NCBI GenBank assembly: GCA_947496555.1
Contig: CANMDH010000006.1
Span: 83,785-147,784 of the forward strand
Origin: an uncultured Aquimarina sp.
GTDB taxonomy: Bacteria > Bacteroidota > Bacteroidia > Flavobacteriales > Flavobacteriaceae
Reading direction: 5' to 3'
Length of the DNA stretch: 64,000 nucleotides
Made by a program: the position numbers and the translations under genes. Shown piece by piece: positions 35,810 to 45,067 of this stretch (within the stretch, counting starts at the first letter, position 1; each line of letters begins with the position of its first letter). The notes under the pieces were generated by a model. The model ran no database searches. It was given only the letters and a program-made list of their open reading frames with translations, and was not told the DNA's origin.

Positions 35810-36475
35810 TTACAACTCCCCCTCCCACTCTTTATAAAACTGATCTAGAAACTGCTCCATAAAAGTATGTCGTTGCTGGGCTAGTTTTTTACCTGTTTTG
35901 GTATTCATTCTATCTTTGAGCAACAACAATTTTTCATAAAAATGATTAATGGTTGGTGCAGTAGTGTTTTTATATTCTTGTTTGGTCATATTAAGATTTG
36001 GAGGAATACTTGGATCGTAGAGAAGTCTATTCTTAAAACCACCATAATTAAAGCATCTAGCAATACCAATCGCACCAATGGCATCCAATCGATCTGCATC
36101 CTGGATAACATCAAGCTCTAAGGATTTAAATTTTTGATCGACATTACCCCCTTTGAAAGAAATATTTTCTATAATCAAAACCACATGATCAATGATCTCT
36201 TTTTTGACCTGAAGATCTTGCAAGAACTCTCTAGCTATTCTTGGACCTACCGTCTCGTCTCCATTATGAAACTTAGAATCTGCGATATCATGAAGTAGGG
36301 CCCCCAAAGAAACGATAAGAAAATCTACGTTTTCTTCTTTGGCGATCGATTGTGATGTTTTAAAAACTCGTTGGGTATGAAACCAGTCGTGCCCTCCTTC
36401 GGCTCCTGATAATCTTTCCTTTACAAAATCAATGGCTTTAGATATAACTTCTTCTTCAATCATATCTATAAACAT
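35810..36475 (-). CDS. HD-domain phosphohydrolase
   Basis: A 221-aa metal-dependent hydrolase. Metal ligands of the HD fold are visible: GGHDWFHTQRV (first His), LGALLHDIADSKFHNG (HD pair) and LDVIQDADRLDAIGAIGIARCF (distal Asp). The arrangement is that of YedJ-like HD phosphohydrolases acting on nucleotides or related phosphates; substrate unknown. The start abuts the stop of the acyl-ACP desaturase gene (36476), so the genes are cotranscribed; MIEEEV at 36463 is another start option. Confidence 0.9.
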   Translation of the reverse strand: MFIDMIEEEVISKAIDFVKERLSGAEGGHDWFHTQRVFKTSQSIAKEENVDFLIVSLGALLHDIADSKFHNGDETVGPRIAREFLQDLQVKKEIIDHVVLIIENISFKGGNVDQKFKSLELDVIQDADRLDAIGAIGIARCFNYGGFKNRLLYDPSIPPNLNMTKQEYKNTTAPTINHFYEKLLLLKDRMNTKTGKKLAQQRHTFMEQFLDQFYKEWEGEL

Positions 36476-37477
36476 CTATTTTGCCAATGCCGGTTGTACC
36501 CATTTAAATTGGAAAACCTCATCAGGGATTACCAATCTCTCACTAATTCGTTGCATTCTGGCCGGAAGTTTCATGACGAAGTCTCTTGCTTTTTCGGCCT
36601 CATCAGTAAGATCCAAAAGCTTATCAATTTCCCACTTATCAATTAAGCGTTGCATGATATCAATATAATCTTGAGAAGTATATACCCCTAATCGTTGCGC
36701 GGCGTTAGAAAACTCTTCGAAAGCAGTTCCAATGGCATCTCCCGATTCTCTTAGGAAATGGGCAGGCATTACAATTTTCTTTTTCATCATATCGCTAAAA
36801 GCGATCATCATCTGGCTGGGATCTACCTCAAAAATGTTCTTTACAAACTCACTATATGCATTAAAATGACGCATCTCATCCCCTGCAATAATCTTACACA
36901 TTTTTGCCAAAGATTTGTTAGAATATTCTCTGGCCATTTTTGCTACGCGGTTATGCGAAATATTGGTTGCCAATTCTTGAAAACTGGTATATACAAAATT
37001 TTTATAGGGATCCCGATCAGTACCAATATCAAAACCATCATTGATAAGATGTTGTGTGGTTCTCTCTACCTCGATCATATTTACCCTACCAGACAAATAT
37101 AAATACTTGTTTAAAGTATCCCCATGTCGATTCTCCTCACTTGTCCAATAACGCACCCATTTTGCCCAACCATTATCTTTTCCATCTTCATGCTGATTTA
37201 TCCCTTCTACGTCCATCAACCAGGATTCGTAGGTAGGTAAAGCTTCTTCGGTAATGGTATCACCAACTAAAACTACCCAAAAATCATAAGGCAATTCTTT
37301 GGCCAATTCTCTTAATTCTTTTACTTCGTCAAAAAAGGTATCTTCATTTTGAGAATTGGGGAGAAAATCTGTAGGCTGCCATACTGTATCAACAGGAATT
37401 AAGAATTTATCTATAAAAGAATCCACTTTCTTTTCAAGTAACTGCATTACTTCTAATCTAATATTGTCTAAGGCCAT
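36476..37477 (-). CDS. Acyl-ACP desaturase (fatty acid desaturase type 2)
   Basis: A 333-aa soluble di-iron enzyme that inserts a cis double bond into acyl-ACP. Ferritin-like iron ligands are visible as WTSEENRHGDTL (Glu-Glu-x-x-His) and IAGDEMRHFNAYSEF (Asp-Glu-x-Arg-His). The N-terminal MQLLEKKVDSFIDKFLIPVDTVWQPTDFLP is typical of DesA-like bacterial and plant desaturases. It lies 13 bases after the PlsC gene, and both act on fatty acyl groups for membrane phospholipid, so coexpression makes sense. Confidence 0.95.
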   Translation of the reverse strand: MALDNIRLEVMQLLEKKVDSFIDKFLIPVDTVWQPTDFLPNSQNEDTFFDEVKELRELAKELPYDFWVVLVGDTITEEALPTYESWLMDVEGINQHEDGKDNGWAKWVRYWTSEENRHGDTLNKYLYLSGRVNMIEVERTTQHLINDGFDIGTDRDPYKNFVYTSFQELATNISHNRVAKMAREYSNKSLAKMCKIIAGDEMRHFNAYSEFVKNIFEVDPSQMMIAFSDMMKKKIVMPAHFLRESGDAIGTAFEEFSNAAQRLGVYTSQDYIDIMQRLIDKWEIDKLLDLTDEAEKARDFVMKLPARMQRISERLVIPDEVFQFKWVQPALAK

Positions 37478-37490
37478 GGTGATATGAGTG

Positions 37491-38231
37491 TTACATTTTG
37501 ACTGCTAAAGTAATCCTTTCTTGTATTTTTTCGAGTAATATTTCAGGTTCTTTATCAATTATTAGCGGTTCTAGCACTTCGAGTGTTAAATGTATTCCTA
37601 TTCCCATAGGGAAATTGCCATATCTTAGCAATTTCCAACTATTATTTATTGCCAATGGGACTATCAAGGCATTAGGAGCATTCTTGAACAAAATTTTCAG
37701 TCCAGTCGGAGCAAATGACTTAAGTTCTCCATTTCTACTTCGTGTTCCTTCTGGAAAAATAACCGCCGAAAAATTATGCTTTTTAATAAATTTTCCAAAC
37801 CCTGATAATGCAGGAATGGATTGTTTCGGATTTTTTCTGTCTATTAGGACATTACCTCCATGTTTTAAGTTATACGATATGCTTGGTATTCCTTTTCCTA
37901 ATTCTATTTTGGAGATGAATTTTGGTTTATTTCTACGTAAATACCATGATATTAGAGGGATATCAAACATACTCTGGTGATTAGAAACAATAATCAACGG
38001 TTGGTCTTCTGGTAACCTGTGTTCATTTTTAAAACTAAACGTCACTCCCAAAATATGTAAACACCGTAGCAAAAATAAGTTCATAAAGTTTACAACTCCT
38101 CTATGCACTGATGCACCGCCCAAATTTTTACCCAGCCATTGCAATGGATGAAAAATTGCAAGTGTTAATCCAAAAAATAAATAGAAAACTATAGAAAGCG
38201 GATAACTAAATATCTTTTTTATTGCCCTCAT
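37491..38231 (-). CDS. plsC: 1-acyl-sn-glycerol-3-phosphate acyltransferase
   Basis: A 246-aa membrane-bound lysophosphatidic acid acyltransferase. Motif I is NHQSMFD (HxxxxD) and motif III FPEGTRSRNGELK, with a hydrophobic N-terminal segment FYLFFGLTLAIFHPLQWLG acting as membrane anchor. It catalyses the second acylation of glycerol-3-phosphate. First gene of a three-gene unit with the acyl-ACP desaturase and HD-hydrolase genes. Confidence 0.92.
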   Translation of the reverse strand: MRAIKKIFSYPLSIVFYLFFGLTLAIFHPLQWLGKNLGGASVHRGVVNFMNLFLLRCLHILGVTFSFKNEHRLPEDQPLIIVSNHQSMFDIPLISWYLRRNKPKFISKIELGKGIPSISYNLKHGGNVLIDRKNPKQSIPALSGFGKFIKKHNFSAVIFPEGTRSRNGELKSFAPTGLKILFKNAPNALIVPLAINNSWKLLRYGNFPMGIGIHLTLEVLEPLIIDKEPEILLEKIQERITLAVKM

Positions 38232-38321
38232 TCTTTATGCCTAATAATAAATTTGACTTGTGTAATTGTCTCGCAAGGTCTTACATTATTCTAAGTAAAC
38301 CAATATTTTTTTCTATAATAA

Positions 38322-38348
38322 AAACCGTCTCGAGACTCGGGACGGTTT
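38322..38348 (-). terminator. Terminator after the bacilliredoxin gene
   Basis: AAACCGTC/GACGGTTT stem around a CG-rich loop; on the minus strand it is followed by TTATTAT, so it can stop transcription of the bacilliredoxin gene, whose stop is 31 bases upstream. Confidence 0.75.
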
Positions 38349-38378
38349 ATGTTTTCTATAGCAAATATGCGATACTTT

Positions 38379-38789
38379 TTAGCAATGCTCATTATAAGCA
38401 TCCATAAGATTTTCTGCTATCATTTCTGCTGGTCTTCCTTCGATATGGTGACGCTCTAACATATGCACTAACTCTCCATTTTTAAACAATGCCATAGATG
38501 GTGATGAAGGAGGAAAAGGAATCATATACCCACGGGCCTTATCGGTTGCCTCTCTATCTACTCCGGCAAATACCGTAACCAAATTATCTGGTTTCTTACT
38601 ATTGTTTAAGGATGCCTTTGCTCCCGGACGGGCATTTGCTGCCGCGCAACCACATACAGAATTAACCACTACCAAAGTAGTACCTTCTTTTGATATTGCT
38701 ACATCTACTGCTTCTGCTGTATGTAATTCTTCAAAACCATTATTGGTTAGATCTTCGCGCATTGGTTTTACTAAATCTGCTGGATACAT
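38379..38789 (-). CDS. BrxA/BrxB-family bacilliredoxin
   Basis: A 136-aa thiol-disulfide protein that removes bacillithiol from mixed disulfides. It starts MYPADLVKPMREDL, as the family does, and has the CGC redox motif in VNSVCGCAAANARPG and the tail MLERHHIEGRPAEMIAENL. An upstream ATG at 38825 is in frame, but a promoter -7 box sits at 38823-38830, so the start at 38789 is the real one. It is common in Bacteroidota and implies bacillithiol-type redox control. Confidence 0.94.
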   Translation of the reverse strand: MYPADLVKPMREDLTNNGFEELHTAEAVDVAISKEGTTLVVVNSVCGCAAANARPGAKASLNNSKKPDNLVTVFAGVDREATDKARGYMIPFPPSSPSMALFKNGELVHMLERHHIEGRPAEMIAENLMDAYNEHC

Positions 38790-38822
38790 ATTTCTTACAA
38801 TTTTTTGTTTTAAATTTTTATG

Positions 38823-38830
38823 CAAATGTA
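38823..38830 (-). promoter_or_regulatory. -7 promoter box of the bacilliredoxin gene
   Basis: On the minus strand TACATTTG matches the TAnnTTTG -7 consensus, about 34 bases before the chosen ATG. It also argues against the upstream ATG. Confidence 0.6.
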
Positions 38831-39004
38831 CAAATTATGTACCATATCACACACACTGCCAAGTAGTCGTAATATCATTATTTAACTAACATTATGATTT
38901 TCTTATCGTAACAAAAAGGTTCATCTACTGTCTAATTAAAGTAAAAGCCGAAATGTATACCTAGATATTTTCGGTTATCTTTACAACCCAAAAAATTATT
39001 TTGA

Positions 39005-39739
39005 ATGATAAAATGGTTAGCTGCCATATTAGGATATGTGTTTTTTAGATTCCCCGGAGCAATTCTTGGATTTATAATCGGAAGCCTTCTGGACTCCACC
39101 ACAGTTAAGACCAGTGGAAATTTTAAAACTGTATTTTCACAAGGCGAAAAGGTTACTCCTGCTGATTTTGAGCTTAATTTACTTTCGCTTTCATCTATTG
39201 TCATTAAGGCCGATGGCAGTGTTAACCAAACCGAACTGGATTATGTGCGAAGCTATTTTGTAAGTGCCTACGGTAAAGAACGTGCCAATGCCACTTTTAG
39301 AACATTTAATGAAATTATAAAAAATAGAGACGTTTCTGCACAACGCATCTGTATGTATATTAACCAGCATACTCGCTATCCTTCGAGATTACAGATTTTA
39401 CACTTTTTATTCGGAATTGCCAATGCAGATGGAATCGTAAGCACTGCAGAGGCCAACGAGATACAGAAAATCGCTCAGTTTTTACGTATCAACTTAAGGG
39501 ATTTTGAGAGTATAAAAGCCATGTTCTTTAAAACTGGTGATCATGCGTATAAAATTCTAGAGATTGAAAAAACCGCTACAGATTCTGAAGTTAAGAAAGC
39601 TTTTAGAACCATGGCCAAAAAGTATCATCCTGATAAACTACAACATATGGATGAAGTCTACAAAAAAGGCGCCGAAGACAAGTTCAGAGAAGTACAAAAA
39701 GCCTATGACCGGATTAAAAAGGAAAGAGGGATTGGTTAG
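39005..39739 (+). CDS. TerB/DnaJ-domain protein (DjlA-like co-chaperone)
   Basis: A 244-aa protein. One N-terminal membrane helix (WLAAILGYVFFRFPGAILGF) is followed by a tellurite-resistance TerB-like helical domain (about 60-170, LSLSSIVIKADGSVNQTEL and GIANADGIVSTAEANEI with paired acidic loops) and a C-terminal J domain with the HPD motif in KKYHPDKLQHMD. This is the DjlA architecture, which presents DnaK at the inner membrane. Lies 60 bases before a convergent carotenoid gene. Confidence 0.93.
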   Translation: MIKWLAAILGYVFFRFPGAILGFIIGSLLDSTTVKTSGNFKTVFSQGEKVTPADFELNLLSLSSIVIKADGSVNQTELDYVRSYFVSAYGKERANATFRTFNEIIKNRDVSAQRICMYINQHTRYPSRLQILHFLFGIANADGIVSTAEANEIQKIAQFLRINLRDFESIKAMFFKTGDHAYKILEIEKTATDSEVKKAFRTMAKKYHPDKLQHMDEVYKKGAEDKFREVQKAYDRIKKERGIG

Positions 39740-39798
39740 TGGTTAGTGGTTAGTGGAAAAAATGAACTTCACTTAAGTATGAAAAAAAAAGACCTGAC

Positions 39799-40944
39799 TT
39801 ACCATCTAAAAATTCTTTTCCAAAGAGCTTTCAGAAAATTTCCTGCTGGTAAACTGGTTGTGATTTTAAGGTCCTCTAAAACTGAAGTTTCCTCATCCAG
39901 AAATTTTAAAATTTTCTTGCTATCATTCTTTTTGAACAATTTGGAAAACAATACTGACCCTATTCCATTTTCTTTGTATAATACATCAAGAAAAAGCAAA
40001 TCATAATACCAAAACCTTGTCTTTTTTTGGAAACGAGACAGATCGCTATTCTTTTTAATAAACCCGACCAATCTTTCTACTTTTTTTAAAGAAATATTAA
40101 AAGTATATCCAGTACTTGGCTTGGTCCACCCTCCTGCTGTACCTATATGCAGGATATTTTTAGAATTGTGTTTCTTAAAGTCATAGCAGGTCATTGGGAT
40201 GCACCCTTTTTCTTTTTCGATTACCTTATAATCGTGTATCTCCTTTTCCATTAAATATTCCCTGATCTCGTCTTCATACTCTTGTTCTGGCAACAAATCT
40301 TCAGAAAACAATGTATACTCAAACAACGCCTCTCTACTTGAAGTTGGCAATACATACATGAACCGTGTATTTCCTTTTTGATCCACTGTAAAATCCATAA
40401 AAGTAGCCGTTTCGGCATCAAAAAAATCACTAGAAGTTTTTACAAACCACCCAACAAAGTGCTGATTTAAAACCGGATATTGATCCTGGTTTTTGTATGC
40501 CGAAGAAAATATAATACTATTAAAAACTTTGCTCCCCAAGTGTATTCTTTTATCTGTTTCAACCTGGACTATATTGCCTTCATCCTTAATTGAAATTACA
40601 CCTTCTTTGGCAATGGTTATATTTATTTTCTTTTCAATTGCTTTTAAAACGAAGTCATAAAAATCCATACTTCGTATCATTTTATATTGATACGGGTCAA
40701 TTTTTATTTTTTCTGAATAAATTTCACTTCCAAAGAAAATATGCTTCCATTTTTTGGTTACAATTTTGCTCCATAGACCATCCCCTTTTTCCCAAAAACA
40801 CCAGGTTCGATCATTTTGATCTTTGTTTTCTTTATCAATTAACAGGATCTGTTTTTGATCAAAAAACGGGTCTAAAGCCATATGATATGCCAACATTAAA
40901 CCCGAAGCACCCGTACCCGTTATTATGTAATCGTATTTTTGCAT
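39799..40944 (-). CDS. crtY: Lycopene beta-cyclase
   Basis: A 381-aa flavoprotein that cyclises lycopene ends to beta-carotene, giving yellow carotenoids such as zeaxanthin. The dinucleotide-binding motif GTGASGLMLA starts at residue 10 and NDRTWCFWEKGDGLW is the cyclase signature; IGTAGGWTKPSTGYTF marks the C-terminal cofactor loop. Length is normal. Other carotenoid genes are not in the window. It ends 60 bases from the convergent TerB/DnaJ gene. Confidence 0.95.
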   Translation of the reverse strand: MQKYDYIITGTGASGLMLAYHMALDPFFDQKQILLIDKENKDQNDRTWCFWEKGDGLWSKIVTKKWKHIFFGSEIYSEKIKIDPYQYKMIRSMDFYDFVLKAIEKKINITIAKEGVISIKDEGNIVQVETDKRIHLGSKVFNSIIFSSAYKNQDQYPVLNQHFVGWFVKTSSDFFDAETATFMDFTVDQKGNTRFMYVLPTSSREALFEYTLFSEDLLPEQEYEDEIREYLMEKEIHDYKVIEKEKGCIPMTCYDFKKHNSKNILHIGTAGGWTKPSTGYTFNISLKKVERLVGFIKKNSDLSRFQKKTRFWYYDLLFLDVLYKENGIGSVLFSKLFKKNDSKKILKFLDEETSVLEDLKITTSLPAGNFLKALWKRIFRW

Positions 40945-41046
40945 ATTTCAGGTCTAAATATAGAGTGAAAAATCAGTAATTCGAATATATTTGATCTTTT
41001 TAGATTCATTTTTTATATATCTTTAAGCTCACGCACAATCCGGGTA

Positions 41047-41460
41047 ATGAACAGAATCATAATTCTTGTCTTTTTTATACTTCCTGTAACAGGATATGCT
41101 CAGGATTCGACCAAAATAGATGCTCTTAAAATTGTTTCCCGGCTTAAAGTAGGAAATACCACAAATTTTGGGACCAAAAGCATAAAATTTATTCGCGTAA
41201 TAGAAGATTCGAGATGCCCAACTGGTGTAGATTGTATTTGGCCAGGTGAAGTAAAAGCCCTTATCGGTTTTTATAAGAATAATAGTTTGGTCGAAGAAAA
41301 AGAATTTGTTTTTGGTGTGCAGGCTATTAATAATGATCGTATAAAAGAGATACTTTCCATAGAAAAAAAAGTAGTCTATGCCTATAACATAAGTCCGTAT
41401 CCTTCTTCAGAAAAACTGATTGATCCAACAACGTATTATCTCGAGTTACTTATCCAATGA
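41047..41460 (+). CDS. Exported protein with DxRCPxxxxCxWPG motif
   Basis: A 137-aa protein with a signal peptide ending in TGYAQ. The recognisable core is EDSRCPTGVDCIWPGEVKAL, a motif with two Cys that could form a disulfide and that recurs in small secreted Bacteroidota proteins of unknown function. Alternating strands follow (EKEFVFGVQ, YYLELLIQ). A single-domain periplasmic protein, not assigned to a pathway. It lies 48 bases before the EamA gene. Confidence 0.75.
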   Translation: MNRIIILVFFILPVTGYAQDSTKIDALKIVSRLKVGNTTNFGTKSIKFIRVIEDSRCPTGVDCIWPGEVKALIGFYKNNSLVEEKEFVFGVQAINNDRIKEILSIEKKVVYAYNISPYPSSEKLIDPTTYYLELLIQ

Positions 41461-41508
41461 AACCTTTCTTAGTTCTATGAATCAGATTAACAGCATTTTC
41501 TTCACCAT

Positions 41509-42426
41509 ATGATTTCTAACAGGGCAAAAGCTCATATCGCTTTACTGAGTGTAAACATGATCTATGGCGCCAATTATCTAGTTGCCAAAGGTTTAATGCC
41601 ACATAAAATTGAAGCTTCTGCTCTAGTATTTCTTCGTATTAGTGGAGCCGGGCTATTGTTTTTAATTCTGAAATCTTTTAGTAAAGAAAAAGTAAATCGA
41701 TCAGATATTCCCAGGTTAGCATTGTGTGGTTTTTTGGGGGTTGCTAATAATCAATTTTTCTCAATGAACGGTTTAAGTCTCACCTCTCCTGTAGATGCGG
41801 CTATAATTATAACCGCCATGCCTATTTTTACTGTAATTATAAGTCGTTTTTTACTTAAGGAACCATTGACGATACAACGAATTTTAGGTATTTCGTTAGG
41901 AGGTGCAGGTGCAGTACTTTTAATTTATCTTGGAAACTCTGGAATAGGAACAGGTTCTTTACTCGGAAATATTTTTGTATTTATAAACGCTTTATCATTT
42001 GCCTTTTATCTAGTGATTGTAAAACCATTAATGTCTAAATATAAGCCCATTACTGTAATTATCTGGACGTTCTTGTTTGGATTTATATGCATGTTCCCTT
42101 TCTGTATTTCACCACTAATTGGCACAGATTTTACGTCTTTTGGCACTTCGAATTGGGTTTCTTTATTTTATGTGGTTGTTGGGCCTACTTTTTTGGCCTA
42201 TTTATTAAATATGTTTGCCCTTCAGTATGTAAAACCTACAGTGTCCAGCAGTTATATTTATGTGCAACCGGCAGTAGCTATGATTCTTGTTGCTTTGGTT
42301 TCTTATTTGGTAGTAAACAGTCAGTACAAGGGAGACATAACACTCGTAAAATTATTGTGTTGTATTTTGATCTTTATCGGAGTGTACCTAATTAGTAGTG
42401 GTCCATTAAAGTGGTTCAAAAGGTAA
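41509..42426 (+). CDS. EamA-family (DMT) transporter
   Basis: A 305-aa membrane protein with about ten hydrophobic segments in two repeats of the EamA type (ALLSVNMIYGANYLVAKGL, SLTSPVDAAIIITAMPIF, and in the second half SYIYVQPAVAMILVALVSY). Family members export amino acids, nucleotides or other metabolites; the cargo is unknown. It ends with a basic cytosolic tail, KWFKR. Six bases away on the opposite strand lies the FeoB-associated gene. Confidence 0.92.
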   Translation: MISNRAKAHIALLSVNMIYGANYLVAKGLMPHKIEASALVFLRISGAGLLFLILKSFSKEKVNRSDIPRLALCGFLGVANNQFFSMNGLSLTSPVDAAIIITAMPIFTVIISRFLLKEPLTIQRILGISLGGAGAVLLIYLGNSGIGTGSLLGNIFVFINALSFAFYLVIVKPLMSKYKPITVIIWTFLFGFICMFPFCISPLIGTDFTSFGTSNWVSLFYVVVGPTFLAYLLNMFALQYVKPTVSSSYIYVQPAVAMILVALVSYLVVNSQYKGDITLVKLLCCILIFIGVYLISSGPLKWFKR

Positions 42427-42431
42427 AAATC

Positions 42432-42584
42432 TTAACTACACCCACAGCCAGAGTTACCACAAGATTTTATTGATTTCTTTTTGGAGGTAATCAAAGAGGG
42501 TTTCCAAAAGAACTTTTTGACCAAAAACCCAAGGGCCAGGCCAAAAACAAGAAGTACAAGTATGTTTTGAATTACAATGTTCAT
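42432..42584 (-). CDS. FeoB-associated Cys-rich membrane protein
   Basis: A 50-aa protein, short but clear: MNIVIQNILVLLVFGLALGF is one membrane helix and the tail SCGNSGCGCS is Cys-rich. This layout is the FeoB-associated Cys-rich family, which accompanies FeoB in Bacteroidota and probably binds iron. It sits 40 bases downstream of feoB on the same strand. Confidence 0.85.
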   Translation of the reverse strand: MNIVIQNILVLLVFGLALGFLVKKFFWKPSLITSKKKSIKSCGNSGCGCS

Positions 42585-42624
42585 AACTGTTTTGTAGTAT
42601 AAAGATACTAAAAAATTACGTTTT

Positions 42625-44721
42625 TTATTTCAACATTTGATAAACAATAAGTGATACGCTATACGCCAATAGACTCATAAATATTAATTGTGTCATAGGC
42701 CATTTCCAACCATTGGTTTCACGTTTTACAATGGCAAGCGTACTCATACATTGCATGGCAAACGCATAAAATAACAACAAAGAAATACCGCTTGCAAAAT
42801 TAAACAACGGTCCACCTGTTTTTGGATTAATCTCTGCGGCCATTCGATTTTTTATAGTTTCTTCTTCATCGCTCCCTACACTATAAATGGTCGCCAACGT
42901 ACCAACAAAAACCTCTCTTGCTGCAAAAGAACTAATGATTCCTATACCAATTTTCCAATCATATCCCAAAGGTGCAACAACGGGTTCTATGGCTTTTCCG
43001 GCATACCCAATAAAAGAATGCTCAAGCTTATATGATGCTATTTTATTTTCTTGTTCTTCTTGTGAAAGATTTGCATATTCTTTGGTTATAATTTCTTCAG
43101 CATTATCAAAATTTTCATTCGGTCCAAAGCTGGCAAGTACCCATAAAATAATTGAAATTGCCAGAATTATTTTTCCAGCACCAAAAATAAACGCCTTGGT
43201 TTTTTCGATCACATTAATAACAACATTCTTAAATAACGGGATCTTATAACCGGGCATTTCGATCACAAAGTAGGACTTGCTCTTAATTTTTAATACTTTA
43301 TTGAGTAACCATGCAGATCCTACTGCTGCTCCAAAACCAAGAAAATACAAAAACATCAAAGTAAGACTCTGATAACCAAAAATCCACCCAACTTTCTCGT
43401 CCGGAATAACCAGCGAAATTATGATTAGATATACCGGTAATCTTGCCGAGCAAGTAGTAAAAGGAACTACCAAAATAGTAATTAAACGTTCTTTCCAGTT
43501 CTCGATATTACGAGTAGCCATTACTGCTGGAATCGCACATGCTGTACCCGAAACAAGTGGAACTACACTTTTACCACTTAATCCAAATCGCCTCATTACT
43601 CGATCCATCAGAAAAACCACTCTGCTCATATAACCACTCTCCTCTAGAATTGAGATAAAAAGAAACAGAAAAGCAATCTGCGGAATAAAAATTACGATCC
43701 CGCCCAATCCAGGAATAATACCTTCGGTAATAAGATCAACAAATGGTCCAGCAGGCAAAGTCGATTTTGTTACTTCACTTAACCAGGCGAATCCTTCATC
43801 AATCAAATCCATCGGATACGAGGACCAGTCATAAATTGCTTGAAAAATTAACAAAAGGATTGCAAAGAAAATGAAATACCCCCAAAATTTGTGTGTAAGA
43901 ACCCTGTCTAGCCTAGCTCTCATTCCGGTAGCGGCTTTCTCGTCAATAATCAGGCCTTTTTTCAGCACCTCATTAATAAACTGATATCGCTTGATGGTTT
44001 CCTTTTGCTGAAGTCGTTTCAGCTCATTTTCTGACTTAATTTTAAAATCCGGAGTAATGTTCAGATCTTGTTTATCAATCTTTCTAAAATTAACATCCTG
44101 GGTAATTACCAACCAAAGTTTATATAGTGATTGATTTGGAAATGTTTTTTGAAGTCTTTCAAAATAATCGGGGGCAAAAGTTAACGCATTTACGCAAGGT
44201 GTTTTTGGTAAAAGTGCATAGGATTCAATTAAATTCTTCAACTCGTCAATACCTTCTTTCTTGCGAGCGCTTACCAATGCTATTTTGGTATTGAGGTTTT
44301 TTTCTAATAGGGGAATATCCAGAGAGATCCCTTTTCGGTTCATGCGATCAGCCATATTGATCACCAAAATGGTCGGAATCTCGAGATCTTTGATTTGTGT
44401 AAAAAGAAGCAGGTTCCTCTTAAGGTTCTCTACATCGCTTACCACTACCGCTACATCAGGAAAATCTTTGTCTTTTTTGTTAAGAAGTAATTCGATTACT
44501 ACATTTTCATCCAGTGAAGATGCATTAAGACTATACGTTCCTGGTAAATCAAGAATATGTGCTTTTACCCCTCGGGATAACTTACAAACACCTTCTTTTT
44601 TTTCTACCGTGATACCAGGGTAATTTCCCACTTGCTGATTGAGTCCTGTAAGCAAATTAAAAACCGATGTTTTTCCAGTGTTTGGGTTTCCGATAAGTGA
44701 AACTTTAATCTGCTTGGCCAT
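42625..44721 (-). CDS. feoB: Ferrous iron transport protein B
   Basis: A 698-aa inner-membrane Fe(II) transporter. The N-terminal G domain has GNPNTGKT, GNYPGITVEKKEG, DLPGTYSL and NMAD; a helical spacer follows, then two gate repeats of hydrophobic helices (GFAWLSEVTKSTLP, SGTACAIPAVMATRNIEN, SSFAAREVFVGTLATIY). I start at the ATG of MAKQIKVSLIGNP because the longer frame needs a TTG. Third element of the Feo locus, following feoA with a 15-base gap. The Cys in SGTACAIP lies in the conserved transport segment. Confidence 0.95.
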   Translation of the reverse strand: MAKQIKVSLIGNPNTGKTSVFNLLTGLNQQVGNYPGITVEKKEGVCKLSRGVKAHILDLPGTYSLNASSLDENVVIELLLNKKDKDFPDVAVVVSDVENLKRNLLLFTQIKDLEIPTILVINMADRMNRKGISLDIPLLEKNLNTKIALVSARKKEGIDELKNLIESYALLPKTPCVNALTFAPDYFERLQKTFPNQSLYKLWLVITQDVNFRKIDKQDLNITPDFKIKSENELKRLQQKETIKRYQFINEVLKKGLIIDEKAATGMRARLDRVLTHKFWGYFIFFAILLLIFQAIYDWSSYPMDLIDEGFAWLSEVTKSTLPAGPFVDLITEGIIPGLGGIVIFIPQIAFLFLFISILEESGYMSRVVFLMDRVMRRFGLSGKSVVPLVSGTACAIPAVMATRNIENWKERLITILVVPFTTCSARLPVYLIIISLVIPDEKVGWIFGYQSLTLMFLYFLGFGAAVGSAWLLNKVLKIKSKSYFVIEMPGYKIPLFKNVVINVIEKTKAFIFGAGKIILAISIILWVLASFGPNENFDNAEEIITKEYANLSQEEQENKIASYKLEHSFIGYAGKAIEPVVAPLGYDWKIGIGIISSFAAREVFVGTLATIYSVGSDEEETIKNRMAAEINPKTGGPLFNFASGISLLLFYAFAMQCMSTLAIVKRETNGWKWPMTQLIFMSLLAYSVSLIVYQMLK

Positions 44722-44736
44722 AAAAAGTAACTGCAA

Positions 44737-44964
44737 TTATATAATTTGAACTTCAATCTGTGCTGCAACTTCTTTACGGATCGCAAGGTGACTACCATTT
44801 ATATTCAGATAAACCGGGCATTCAAAAGGTGCTGTTTGAAGCAATTCTACCTCATTACCCGGTAAACAGCCCATTTCCAGGAGTTTTAACGGAATGATAT
44901 CTGAGGTAATTTCTTTTATCAATGCACGTTGACCTCGTTTAAGATTAGCGATAGTAGTCTTCAA
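44737..44964 (-). CDS. feoA: Ferrous iron transport protein A
   Basis: A 75-aa SH3-like protein that assists FeoB in the cytosol: IANLKRGQRALIKEI, LKLLEMGCLPGNEVELL and LNINGSHLAIRKEVA are family signatures. The only upstream ATG, at 45054, would add 30 unrelated hydrophobic residues and lies upstream of a promoter box (44994-45001); I therefore pick the TTG at 44964, which gives the normal length. It is the first gene of the Feo operon. Confidence 0.88.
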   Translation of the reverse strand: MKTTIANLKRGQRALIKEITSDIIPLKLLEMGCLPGNEVELLQTAPFECPVYLNINGSHLAIRKEVAAQIEVQII

Positions 44965-44993
44965 GAATTTATTTAGATTGATTTTAAACAAGG

Positions 44994-45001
44994 CAAAAGT
45001 A
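44994..45001 (-). promoter_or_regulatory. -7 promoter box of the feo operon
   Basis: TACTTTTG on the minus strand fits TAnnTTTG, 30 bases before the TTG chosen for FeoA. A transcript starting about 7 bases below it would exclude the upstream ATG. I see no clear iron-regulator box. Confidence 0.6.
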
Positions 45002-45067
45002 ACGTAAAAAATTGTATTGAAAAAACAAAAATCCCTAAATACATATAAGAACACGTTAAATTGTATG

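Noticed and set aside
44965-45054. ATG at 45054 as the FeoA start
   Set aside because: A promoter -7 box lies downstream of it and the added 30 residues are not FeoA-like.
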